From contig NC_079487.1 in the NCBI RefSeq assembly GCF_020520425.1, positions 47,313,219 through 47,377,218 of the forward strand: a stretch of 64,000 nt of DNA. Direction: 5' to 3'. The position numbers and the translations under genes were made by a program. The stretch is from Spinacia oleracea (taxonomy: Eukaryota; Streptophyta; Magnoliopsida; Caryophyllales; Amaranthaceae). This document shows, piece after piece, positions 46,655-55,748 of the stretch (position 1 is the stretch's first letter; each line of letters starts with the position of its first letter). The notes beneath the pieces are model-generated. The model worked only from the letters and a program-made list of their open reading frames with translations, was not told the origin of the DNA and did no database searches.

Positions 46655-47461
46655 GACACCACGTGAGTAAATAGATCTGCAGGTCCCTAAACTTTGCCAA
46701 AAGGAGCAGTTAGGTCCCTCAAGTTTCAAAAGGAGCATTTAGGTCCCTGCGTTTGGATGGAATCCGCTGCTTTTTGTTTTCCGTCACTAACGTCCGTTAA
46801 AATGCATTTAAATTAAAAGGAAACTAAATAAAAGGCACTAAACGACAAAAAACAGTTACATATACCATTTACCAATAATTAAATAAAGGGAAATTCATTT
46901 CAGTTAGCTTTTTACAAAAATATAGCCGTTGAGGCTCTCAAAAAACAGAGTATTTAACATTCCATGGCAAATAAAACACTTAAAAATTTTGTAGAACGTG
47001 AATTATGAATTTTGTTACAATTTACAATTAGACGTTGCACTTACCGATATGTCCAGTATTTCATGCTCCTGAATCTAATTTATTTATCAAGTTTCGATGT
47101 GTGTTCAAGCCCGTCTAATTAATTAAATAAATGAACATAAACGAGCTTGTTCACGAGCTTGTAACATGAACGAGCATGTTTGTGTTCAGATCATAAACGA
47201 GCTTGTAACTGATTTGTTTAATGAGCCTCATTTTGTGTTCTATCTCGTCTCAAAGCTAAGCTCGCTCATCAGAGTATTATTTAACGAAATTCAATTAATG
47301 GTCATACTCGTTAGATAAGAGGACGTAAAAGAGCTTCGTCCGAGTAAGGTAATGAACCTTAATACGGAGTATGTGTTCAAACTAGGCACATATACGGAGT
47401 ATGTATCCACTGTTCTGGAAATTTAAACATTTGTATTAGATACAAGTTGCATTTCAGACGC

Positions 47462-47753
47462 ACTATATTTAATTTGGTCTTCCTTGGTCTACTAACTACT
47501 CCTAAGTATTTAATGAGGAGCATTGAGATGTGAGAAACAGCTTATCTTCCATTGGTCTTCCTTGACTATATAAACACAAGGGGGTTGGCTTAAAGCATTA
47601 CAACAAGACTATATTTAATTTGGTCTTCCTTGGTCTACTAACTACTCCTAAGTATTTAATGAGAAGCATTGAGATGTGAGAAACAGCTTATCTTCCATTG
47701 GTCTTCCTTGACTATATAAACACAAGGGGGTTGGCTTAAAGCATTACAACAAT
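47462..47753 (+). repeat. 146-bp tandem duplication holding a core promoter
   Basis: Two near-identical copies (47462-47607 and 47608-47753) each contain GACTATATAAACACAAGG, a good plant TATA box, near the end of the unit. Few differences are visible between copies, so the duplication is recent. The second copy leads into a CT-rich, leader-like stretch before an ATG at 47853. Confidence 0.92.
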
Positions 47754-47852
47754 ATTCATCTCTTATATCTTGGTTTGTATTCAATACTCCATATATATTT
47801 CTTCTTCTACTCAACAACCCAGTTTTTTTTCCTTTCAATTCATCACAACACA

Positions 47853-48421
47853 ATGAATATCTTCTTAACCATAGAAGATTTCGTATACAAATATCACCCC
47901 CCATATCAGAAAATAAAAATTAGTCATAAAAAAAACACGACCGTAGTTTCTCTGTCTAAGTAGCCTTCCAATGTCATGCTTCCATGACCCCTTGTTGAGT
48001 CATTCTCAAAGGGGTTGTGAATGTTGGAGAATCCTGAAAAGCAGATCATCGAATGGTGAGGAAATCATTTTTCGATGAAGTGAAGCTTGGGTTCGACAAA
48101 GGCGTGTTGTGAAGGGATCCACCTCGTGGGGCCTCACCTCGAGAGTTCTAGATCATGGCCATCAAACCAAGGCTTCAAGTAGTACATGAAACGAATGGAT
48201 GGCATGTGAACAGAAGGTACGCGAGGCAGTTGGTCTGTATCCCAGCATGTCTGTATCCCGGGCCGAACAAACGTGAGTCGGATCAAATTGTGCATAAATG
48301 GTATCCGTTACTCGGTTGGTCTTATGTTATGGTTCAAGTGTATTACCCTTTTGAGGATTGGGTTGGCAACGGGTATTTACTAGCCTTGTACAGTGGGGAA
48401 GGACCATTGTCATGTAACTAG
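47853..48421 (+). pseudogene. Unrecognised short reading frames inside the Pack-MULE-like element
   Basis: Downstream of the doubled promoter and a CT-rich leader, an ATG at 47853 opens MNIFLTIEDFVYKYHPPYQK and a few more residues, stopping at 47961-47963. A separate frame at 48155-48421 begins MAIKPRLQVVHETNGWHVNR and ends YSGEGPLSCN (88 codons), with WYPLLGWSYVMVQVYYPFED in between. I do not recognise either. They could be one captured gene interrupted by stops, or a gene with an intron between them. No function is proposed. Confidence 0.4.
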
Positions 48422-48873
48422 ATTATCCTTTATTAATATATGTTGTGATTTTGTGTTTAATAAGTTAAGTGTAAGAACTATTTGTAATCAGTTTTGATGA
48501 AATGTGTATGGTGAAAAAGTAAATGAAAAGGCTAAGGAACTTGAAAAAGCTAAGTCAAAATCAAAAGAAGCTATTTTAAATCATTTATACACATGTAAAT
48601 TGATTTCCCTTTATTTAAACTAAATGCTCATTTTGAAACTTGAGGGACTTAACTGCTCCTTTTAGCAAAGTTAAGGGACCTTCAGACCTATTTACTCGAC
48701 GCCACGTCACCACGAACTACCTTCCTTTCTTCTTAAGTCTTCCCTTTCCCTCTCCTGGACATTGTCTTTCCTAAATCTCTGCATAAAATCACCGATCAAA
48801 AATTGATGTCAAAATCTGCCTAAATTTTAGCAAAAAAAATTTCGAATCAGTCTTAATTTTTCGGGTGAAAAAA

Positions 48874-50813
48874 ATGGTGGAAAGGGGTCCAAGGGGAAAG
48901 GGAATGGGAATGATAAAATGGTTTCTGGGAATGGGATACTGGGTACAAGGATTCCGGTGTTTTCCATGGTTAGGTGTTGCTTTCTTCCTTAAAGATGGCC
49001 TTCAAATTGACCCTTCTACCCTTCAGATTCTTCTCCATTCTTCTAATATCCCCATGGTTGGTAAACCCCTTTACGGTGTCGTTTCTGATTCTGTCTATTT
49101 CTATGGCCAACATCGTCTTCCTTACATTTCCCTCGGTGGTAAACCTTCTTGTACTCCCCTTTTTTTTATTATGTTTCGTATTCAGGTAAAATCTATGGTG
49201 TACATAGCAAATTTATGTTAGACACTTGGCATATCGGGCATTGTACTACACTTTTGAATACGGTTAACCTTTTGTTTTTCTGTCTAAATTTTCTATTTTC
49301 TAAAAGTCAGGAGACCATAATTTTACTCATCAATTTCCTTAAATTTTTGTGTGAAATATTTTGTTGGAAGAGTTGTAAATTTTAATAGTTTGATCATAAA
49401 GGTGATAAAATTAAGGCGTGATAATTTCACGTGGTATGTAAATAATGGTCTCATGTAAGTGATTATTCGTCAAATTGATGTTACAATCAAATCAATATTT
49501 TTACTACTAAGTATATGAAAATATTTTGTATAATTGAAAATAAGGTAGGGAATAAAAAATAAGGAAAGAAATTTGGATTATAGTTACAGTAAAGAGAATA
49601 GATATGTGTCGATTTTATTTGAATGATCAATTTTTATGCAACTGATTGTTACAGTTTTTTGAATGGGAACACTGATTTCAGCCTTCGTTTGGTTTATAAT
49701 CCCTGGTGTAATACTGTATTATAAATTTGTTAACTGTATACGTTTATGGATGCAGCAATTCTGCAGATTCTTGCATGGTTAGCAGTGGCAATATATTATT
49801 CATCAAGCATCTCAATCATCACCATTACTTTCTATCTTCTTCTGAGCAACTTAGGTGCATCTATAGCTGAGGTTGCTAATGATGCTATGGTGGCCGAGAT
49901 TAGCAAACAGCAGACTCATTTAAAGAAAGAGCAATCATCTTCCTCAGGGGAGCTTCAGTCATTTGTTTGGATGGCTACTTCAGTTGGGGGAGTACTTGGG
50001 AATTTAGTTGGAGGGGTTGCCATTGTAAAGTTCAGCCCTCAATTTATGTTCCTAACTTATGGTGTAATCCTAATTATCCAGCTCTTGATAACTATCACGG
50101 TCAAAGAGAGATCTCTTAACCTTCCCAAAAAACAATCTGGTGGTGGCATAAAAGAACAACTCGCTCAGCTTGCAAGTGCGTTGTGCAAGCCTGAGATTGC
50201 TTACTCGATTGGTTGGATTGTGGTCTCTTATGCTATGATTCCTGTACTTACTGGAACAATGTTCTATTATCAAACTGAGGCATTGAATATGGATTCATCA
50301 GTGTTGGGAATTTCAAAGGTGTTTGGGCAAGTGGGAATGCTTTTGTGGAGTTTTGTTTACAACAAGAGCTTGAAATCAACCTCCCCAAGGAAAGTGATTT
50401 GTGGAATTCAGGCCACAGTGGCTGTTTTCATGGTTTCTGATGCGTTGTTTGTCAACAAATTTTACCAACAGATGGGGCTCCCAGATTCCGTGTATGTTGT
50501 AGTATTTTCCGGTCTACTGGAGGTTCTATTTTTCTTCAAGATTCTACCCTTTAGTGTTTTGATTGCACAGCTCTGTCCACCTGGATGTGAAGGTTCTCTG
50601 ATGGCATTTGTAATGTCTGCCATTGCCCTTGCAATGATTGTTGGTGGCTATTTTGGTGTTGTACTTGCATCATATGTTGGAGTTACAGGAACAAATTTCT
50701 CTGGGCTTCCGGTTGGTCTTTTAATACAAGCGGCATTCACAATCACTCCCCTCCTTTTATCATCCTGGATACCTGATCATATAAAGGCTGACATTGTAAA
50801 GAAAAAGGAATAG
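48874..50813 (+). CDS. Probable folate-biopterin transporter (FBT/BT1 family of the MFS)
   Basis: Multi-pass membrane protein of the plant folate-biopterin transporter family, which moves folates or pterins across membranes; some members are plastidial. Two exons: 48874-49138 and 49756-50813, joined across a 617-bp GT-AG intron (GTAAACC...GATGCAG), giving 440 residues. Start: the first ATG in frame, MVERGPRGKGMGMIKWFLG. Family blocks: YWVQGFRCFPWLGVAFFLKD, MVGKPLYGVVSDSVY, LLLSNLGASIAEVANDAMVA, SSSGELQSFVWMATSVGGVLG, KPEIAYSIGWIV, VPVLTGTMFYYQTE and CPPGCEGSLMAFVMSAIALA. About 11-12 hydrophobic segments are visible. A MULE-like element ends 176 bp before the ATG. The SDR gene downstream is convergent. 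No long plastid-type transit peptide is obvious, so location is open. Confidence 0.92.
49139..49755 (+). other. Intron of the transporter gene
   Basis: GT at 49139 and AG at 49754-49755. The split codon is G|CA (Ala) in ISLG-A-ILQILAW, which restores the family reading. AT-rich, no other feature. Confidence 0.9.
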
Positions 50814-51214
50814 TACATTTTTCTTTGAAATATGACTTTCGAGCAACTGAGTAAAGGTAGTTCCATACTCTTTTATTTTTAATTTTATCAATAATAAGAA
50901 AGATTTCACAAGCTACATTGAAACCTCACTCTATTTAGTGACTGGAACCAATTTACATGATGACCTACTAACCATGACTGCTAAGTTTCTTGGGCATCAC
51001 AGCCTGAATTAGTTGAAGAATCTTTTACTAACTCTTAATTTGGCGAAACACAGATTGTAAACAATCTTTTTTGCAGTTGATTGTGATTTGTGAACATTCA
51101 GATATCGTGTCCTAGTGAATTCGAGTATTATTGATGAGAATAGTATTATTTGTAAGAATCTTAAATGACGGAAATTAGACAAAATACAATGGAGAGAACT
51201 TGGGAAGTTTTTGT
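50814..51214. terminator. Shared 3' region of the two convergent genes
   Basis: This 400-bp AT-rich gap lies between the stop codons of the transporter (+) and the dehydrogenase (-). AATAA-type signals (for example TCAATAATAAG near 50890) are present. Both transcripts should end here, so their 3' ends may overlap. Confidence 0.5.
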
Positions 51215-52012
51215 TTAAACAAATCCACCATTGGCTCGAATGATCTGGCCATTAATCCACTCACCAGTGTCTCCAGCCAAGAATCCTACCAGAGGTGCAA
51301 TATCCTTGGGCTCACCAAGACGTTGCATGGGCGAAACACTGATTGCTCCTTTGATATGCTCATCTGTTGCACCAGCAAAGAATAACTCAGTTGCAATGGG
51401 ACCTGGTGCAACACAGTTAGCTGTAATGCCTGTCCCCTTAAGTTCCTTGGCCAAAATCTTGGTCATTGCCTCAACTGCTGCCTTGGATGCTGTATATGCT
51501 CCATACCCGGGCCGGAAAACTGCTGCGAGTGAAGATGAGAAAGTAATAATCCGGCCTCCACCTCCACGCTTGATCCTGTTAGCAGCCTCCTTACAGCACA
51601 AAAATGTACCCTTAGTGTTCACACTAAAGATGTTATCAAAGTCTTCAACAGTTGTTTGAGAAATGGAGGGGTATGTTGGGTCAAGGATGCCTGCAGTGGT
51701 GACAACAATGTGGGGTTGAGCTTGGAAGGTTTCTTCTGCAGTATTGAAAAGGGCTTCTACTTGAGTTGGATGAGACACATCTGCTTGGACTGCGATGGCC
51801 CTGGTTTCAGTCCCGTGAGAGTTGTTGATCTGGGATACCACCTCTTGTGCTAGTGTTGGATTTGAAGTGTAGTTGACTACCACTTTGGCGCCAAGGGAAG
51901 CTAGGTGGAGAGCAATCTCTTTTCCGATGCCACGGGAGGCGCCCGTCACAATGGCTACTCTGTCTTGCAGAACAAGGGTGCTGGAGGATGGTGGATCTGA
52001 GTCTCTTGTCAT
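51215..52012 (-). CDS. Short-chain dehydrogenase/reductase, NADPH-dependent aldehyde reductase-like
   Basis: Single-exon, 265-residue classical SDR. It likely reduces aldehydes or ketones with NADPH, as plant members close to the 'NADPH-dependent aldehyde reductase-like' group do. The start MTRDSDPPSSSTLVLQDRVA was chosen because it is the first ATG in the frame; the upstream extension has no Met start. Motifs: cofactor glycine motif TGASRGIG (about residues 24-31), TTAGIL (NNAG position), a catalytic Ser in ITFSSSLAAV, YTASK (Tyr and Lys of YxxxK) and a PGPIATELF loop. The C-terminus ends INGQIIRANGGFV. No clear signal or transit peptide. A TATA box lies about 50 bp upstream on the minus strand. 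The usual NNAG reads TTAG here, as in several plant relatives. Substrate unknown. Confidence 0.93.
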   Translation of the reverse strand: MTRDSDPPSSSTLVLQDRVAIVTGASRGIGKEIALHLASLGAKVVVNYTSNPTLAQEVVSQINNSHGTETRAIAVQADVSHPTQVEALFNTAEETFQAQPHIVVTTAGILDPTYPSISQTTVEDFDNIFSVNTKGTFLCCKEAANRIKRGGGGRIITFSSSLAAVFRPGYGAYTASKAAVEAMTKILAKELKGTGITANCVAPGPIATELFFAGATDEHIKGAISVSPMQRLGEPKDIAPLVGFLAGDTGEWINGQIIRANGGFV

Positions 52013-52058
52013 TTTTTGGAGGTTGTGTGTAGCTTCTGTAACTGGTGTCTGGTGATTT

Positions 52059-52069
52059 CTATATTTATA
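52059..52069 (-). promoter_or_regulatory. TATA box of the dehydrogenase gene
   Basis: TATAAATATAG on the minus strand, about 50 bp upstream of the start codon. This implies a very short 5' leader. Confidence 0.65.
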
Positions 52070-52199
52070 CGATACTACTTGGTACTTTAAATCATATAAA
52101 ATACTCCTCTTAATTACTGTATTATCTATTAGACGGCCATCCAACTTTGAATCATAACTGTTGCAGTTTTTAAATATAATTGCATCCTATATCTGCTGA

Positions 52200-52839
52200 T
52201 GTCAGTGCTAACGTTTGCTCATTGTTTTATTCAGGTGTTGGGATTGAGATTTGAGAATAGAACATCAGTGAGTGACGAATAAAGTTGTCATGACGGGAAG
52301 CCTTATAAATGACTCCCAACATATTGCTGGTTTTGGAAAAATGTTTGGTTGACCCTAAGGGTTGGCAACGGACAATGATAGAGTGATTTAAGGGTTGGTA
52401 ACCCTTTTATTATTGAACTAGCTTTTGAGCCCGTTCAGAGAACGGCCGGTTGTATATTGGTTGTTCGAATGTCTTTTGAAATTTTAATTAGTTTGTACTT
52501 GTTAATTAAATAGAGGTGTAATTTAAAAGTTGGAAAAAAATATAATATTGGATGTTAAAGTGGGGGAGTGGAAGAGACTAATGAGTATAGTAGACTATTA
52601 ATAACTTGACGTTGAATAAAGAAAATGGAGTAGAAGAGGCATTAGAAATTGTAAAACATAGAAACAATAAAGAAAAATTGAAAAAAACAACAAACCGAAG
52701 GAGAGATGTCATGTGGCTTCTAATAATGAGATGTCACATGGTTTCTAATAATCTATGGTTTTCCTTTTTAAATACTAGGTATAGATTTTGATTGGTTACA
52801 AATGCATTTACTTATAACATTTTCTCTCTCCAATTAATT
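52200..52839. other. Upstream region of the dehydrogenase gene, transposon debris
   Basis: Two segments (near 52350-52400 and 52890-52920) share GTTTGGTTGAC..CTAAGGGTTGGCAAC, and an inverse AACCCTTAGGGTCACTCTATT occurs near 52968-52988. This suggests remnants of one or more foldback elements, but boundaries could not be set. Confidence 0.4.
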
Positions 52840-52958
52840 ATGCTTATATATTATTTTATGTTATATGTATCTTAGGGGTTGTCACCAGAAAATGTTTGGT
52901 TGACTCTAAGGGTTGGCAACCCCAAAAATACATATAACATAAAATAATATATGAACAT
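52840..52958. repeat. Near-perfect inverted repeat with 42-bp arms
   Basis: The arms 52840-52881 and 52917-52958 are reverse complements except for a few bases (shared core TATATTATTTTATGTTATAT). The 35-nt loop contains GTTTGGTTGACTCTAAGGG. Foldback-MITE form. Confidence 0.85.
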
Positions 52959-52959
52959 A

Positions 52960-54200
52960 ATTTAATAACCCTTAGGGTCACTCTATTATTGTCCCTCGTT
53001 TTGTAGGCCATTTTAGGGTGATGATGCGAACCAAGCCACCCATGAGAGTAATGATAACAAGACTATACTTTCTTTAATGTGATCTTTTAAGGTTATTAGA
53101 TTAGATCCCGTGCACGCACGGATATACGAAAATTATTATTTGACCATTTACTTTTATAAAATTATTATTACATAATCAATAAATCTCAAGCGTACTCATT
53201 TTATCATATAATATACACTTTTCTCCCGTATACGTATTATATATTTTATTAATATGATGGTTGACCAAAATATTTGATATGCAATATGCTAATTTGACCA
53301 AAATATTTAGTAAGAATATTTTCTACATATAAAGATTTGACTAAAATATTACCAAAATTGTTTAATAATGTCATATTCCATAATCCTATACTTTTTTCAA
53401 TATATAAACATTTATACAAAAGGAGGAAAGGGGTTTTGAAACGAAAATTTTACACCAGAAATTAACACATATCATTCCTGGTGTCTGTTTTAGTATAATG
53501 TAAAAGATATCTAAGCCGCTATGCATTCCTGGTGTCTGTTTTAGTATAATGTAAAAGATATCTAAGCCGCTATGCAGGAGATCCGCCAAAAGATGATATT
53601 CAAGGTGCACTTGTGTATTCTCATATGCCGAGACATTAGACGGATATAGGTGATCATCAAAGTGATGACCACCACGAGGAATTAATGTGGTCCACTCATT
53701 TTATTTTGAATTTAAATAAAGTAATATTTCTTCCGTTTTTAATACTCGCACATTTGTTACTTTTACAAATTTCAATGCACAATTTTGGTCATTTATATCT
53801 TAAATTCTTGTAAAATTTATTAAAAGTTGATATTTTGAAAATACACATTGAGACGAATCAAACAAGATCCCACATGATTATGTTTTATCTCATATAGAAA
53901 ACACCAAGAATAGTCAAAGTAGATTATATGAATAATGTAAAAAGTCCAACCGTTGCGAGTATTAAAAAACAGAGGAAGTATATTTTAATTATTCAAAATA
54001 TTTTAATCTTTAAATTTAAATGCCTAATTTCTTTTATGAATTTTTTTTTTTTGTAATATATTTCTGTATTTTATAAAATTAATTATTTGTATTTTCTTAA
54101 ATTGTAGAAAAATCAATAATTAGGATAACTAGGAAAGTTAATCAATAAATAACATAATTTCATATGGGAGATCTTGCGTATGAAATCATCAAATCATGAT
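52960..54200. other. AT-rich intergenic DNA
   Basis: No gene recognised. It contains the segment TTAGATCCCGTGCACGCACGG near 53100, a type often seen at ends of plant repeats, and a 51-bp tandem repeat listed separately. Confidence 0.5.
53473..53574. repeat. Two-copy 51-bp tandem repeat
   Basis: CATTCCTGGTGTCTGTTTTA and the following 31 bp occur twice in tandem with no difference that I can see. Confidence 0.9.
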
Positions 54201-54259
54201 GATTCTTTGATGGAATTCACGAGCTGAAGAACAATTATGGGTAAGGAGAGAGAGAGAAG

Positions 54260-54708
54260 TGTAGAGACGGAAGTGTTCCGGCGGCGGACTCGGAACAGGA
54301 AAAGGATGACTGACTCCCGACTGAGGTTGCTGACTGGATCCTGCACAGTGAAGCCGTTAACTAGCCTCGGGGGTGATCCGAGAATTACCCCTCCGATGCT
54401 TAAGTCAGATTATGCTGATAGCTCTGTAATAAATGCTCATAAGAATGATTGGATTGGAATTGCCTACCTTTGGCATTGATGGGGGTCCGTATATATAGAC
54501 GGGTTATTTGTACGGAGGACCCGGGTTATTACCCGTTGGTTCCGGATCCTCCCTTTCGGCTCTGATAGGCAGATGATGTCAGAGAACTGCCGACTGGGTT
54601 TGTAAACCCTGGATGCCGACTGCACCTTTGGTGCTTCTTGTGAGTATATGTCTATGTTACAGCTGTTATGGGTTGTCCTACCGGCATACCGGTAGGGCTA
54701 CCCGTACA
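54260..54708 (-). repeat. Probable 3' LTR of the gypsy element
   Basis: The right border is placed at GGCTACCCGTACA, followed by the purine-tract complement ACTAGCCCCCTCAGAG. On the plus strand TGTAGAGACGG at 54260 would pair with TACA at 54708 as TG...CA ends. A TATA-like TATATATAG lies near 54490. The left border is uncertain, and a second similar ACTAGCCCCCTC at about 54809 leaves some doubt on the right. Confidence 0.45.
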
Positions 54709-55019
54709 ACTAGCCCCCTCAGAGTGACTACAGCTGGTTTTTACGGTCTGTAGTTGCTCTGATAAAAAGAAAAAAGCGAAAGCTGGGGGTAAGCCCCCTA
54801 TACAACTAGCCCCCTCGGGGACGATCAACACCCCACGGGTGTGATTGTTCTGTAGATGGTTGTTCTGTAGCGGTTTTTAGCTCAATACTTGTTCTGATGT
54901 CACGACTAGCCCCCATTAGGACAAGGATTGATTGCTTTAAGTGGAAGGTTTTTTGTATGCCGGCTGCCCATGTTTGTGTTTGATTCTCTTGGCTGACTGT
55001 TATCCTTGATTTCTTTGAA

Positions 55020-55195
55020 TGACTAGTCCCCTTGAGTTTCTAGGCTGACTAGCCCCCTTGACTTTATTAGGCTGACTAGCCCCCTTGACTTTATTAGGCT
55101 GACTAGCCCCCTTGACTTTTTAGGCTGACCAGCCCCCTTGACTTTTTAGGCTGACTAGCCCCCTTGACTTTTTAGGCTGACTAGCCCTCTTGACT
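55020..55195. repeat. Short tandem repeats GACTAGCCCCCTTGACTTT
   Basis: About six imperfect copies of a 27-29-bp unit, core TAGGCTGACTAGCCCCCTTG, in the gypsy 3' region. On the minus strand each unit carries a purine-rich run (AAGGGGGCTAGTC) like the polypurine tract beside the LTR. Confidence 0.88.
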
Positions 55196-55748
55196 GACAC
55201 GTGGTGACGGTTCATTTTTCTTTATGCGCGTGGCGGGAGATTTTGAAAAGTGTTTTGGACACGTGTCGGCCATCCGGCAAGTGTGGGGAGTTGTGATATT
55301 TTCAACCGCCCAGATCTGCTTCTTGTCGTTTCAACTTCCTTTCGTTCTTTTAAATAACCGTTTCTTCTTTTTTTTCTTCATTTCCGCTCTTTCTTATTTT
55401 CCTTTGCCAATTTTCGCGCTGCCAATTTGCTCTCTTTCTCTCTCTTGTTTTTCCTCATAATTTTTGTCCGTTTCTTCCTGCCGTACTTTTCCGTTGGGGT
55501 TTGGTTGTCTCTCTTGGTAAGTTTTGAACTTAGTCTGGGTTTTTTTTTTTTTTAGGTTGTCTGCTGTTTTGTTAAGGTTTGGCTGTCTGATTTTCTCGTG
55601 TTGTTCTTTCAGTTGGTTGTTTGAGGGACTTTGCAGCTGTTTGAGAGTGAATTTCCAGAATTAGGTACGGTTTCTGGTCTTACTTTCTCTTTTTGTCGGG
55701 TGTTTATGTTCTTTGCTTGCATGCGTTTTGAGTGGGGGTAGCCAAAAC

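Larger units (their letters stand above)
46665..48697. mobile_element. Mutator-like non-autonomous element, Pack-MULE-like, 2.0 kb
   Basis: Terminal inverted repeats of about 80 bp start GAGTAAATAGATCTGCAGG (left), and the right end inverted is GAGTAAATAGGTCTGAAGG. They continue with the shared AAAAGGAGCAGTTA and TCCCTCAAGTTTCAAAA blocks. The 10-bp flanks GACACCACGT (46655-46664) and GACGCCACGT (48698-48707) differ at one base and are the probable target duplication. No transposase is present. Inside are a duplicated promoter (47462-47753) and short reading frames, which fits a MULE carrying host DNA. Confidence 0.8.

Noticed and set aside
47656-47904. 82-codon minus-strand frame
   Set aside because: Antisense to the duplicated promoter and leader; no motif and no support.
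51231-52055. Plus-strand frames over the dehydrogenase
   Set aside because: Antisense shadows of the SDR coding sequence, which has clear family motifs.
53100-53130. TTAGATCCCGTGCACGCACGG as the end of a defined element
   Set aside because: It looks like a common plant repeat end, but no partner end or target duplication was found, so no element is called.
54237-54479. 80-codon plus-strand frame
   Set aside because: Lies inside the probable gypsy LTR and reads opposite to the element; not gene-like.
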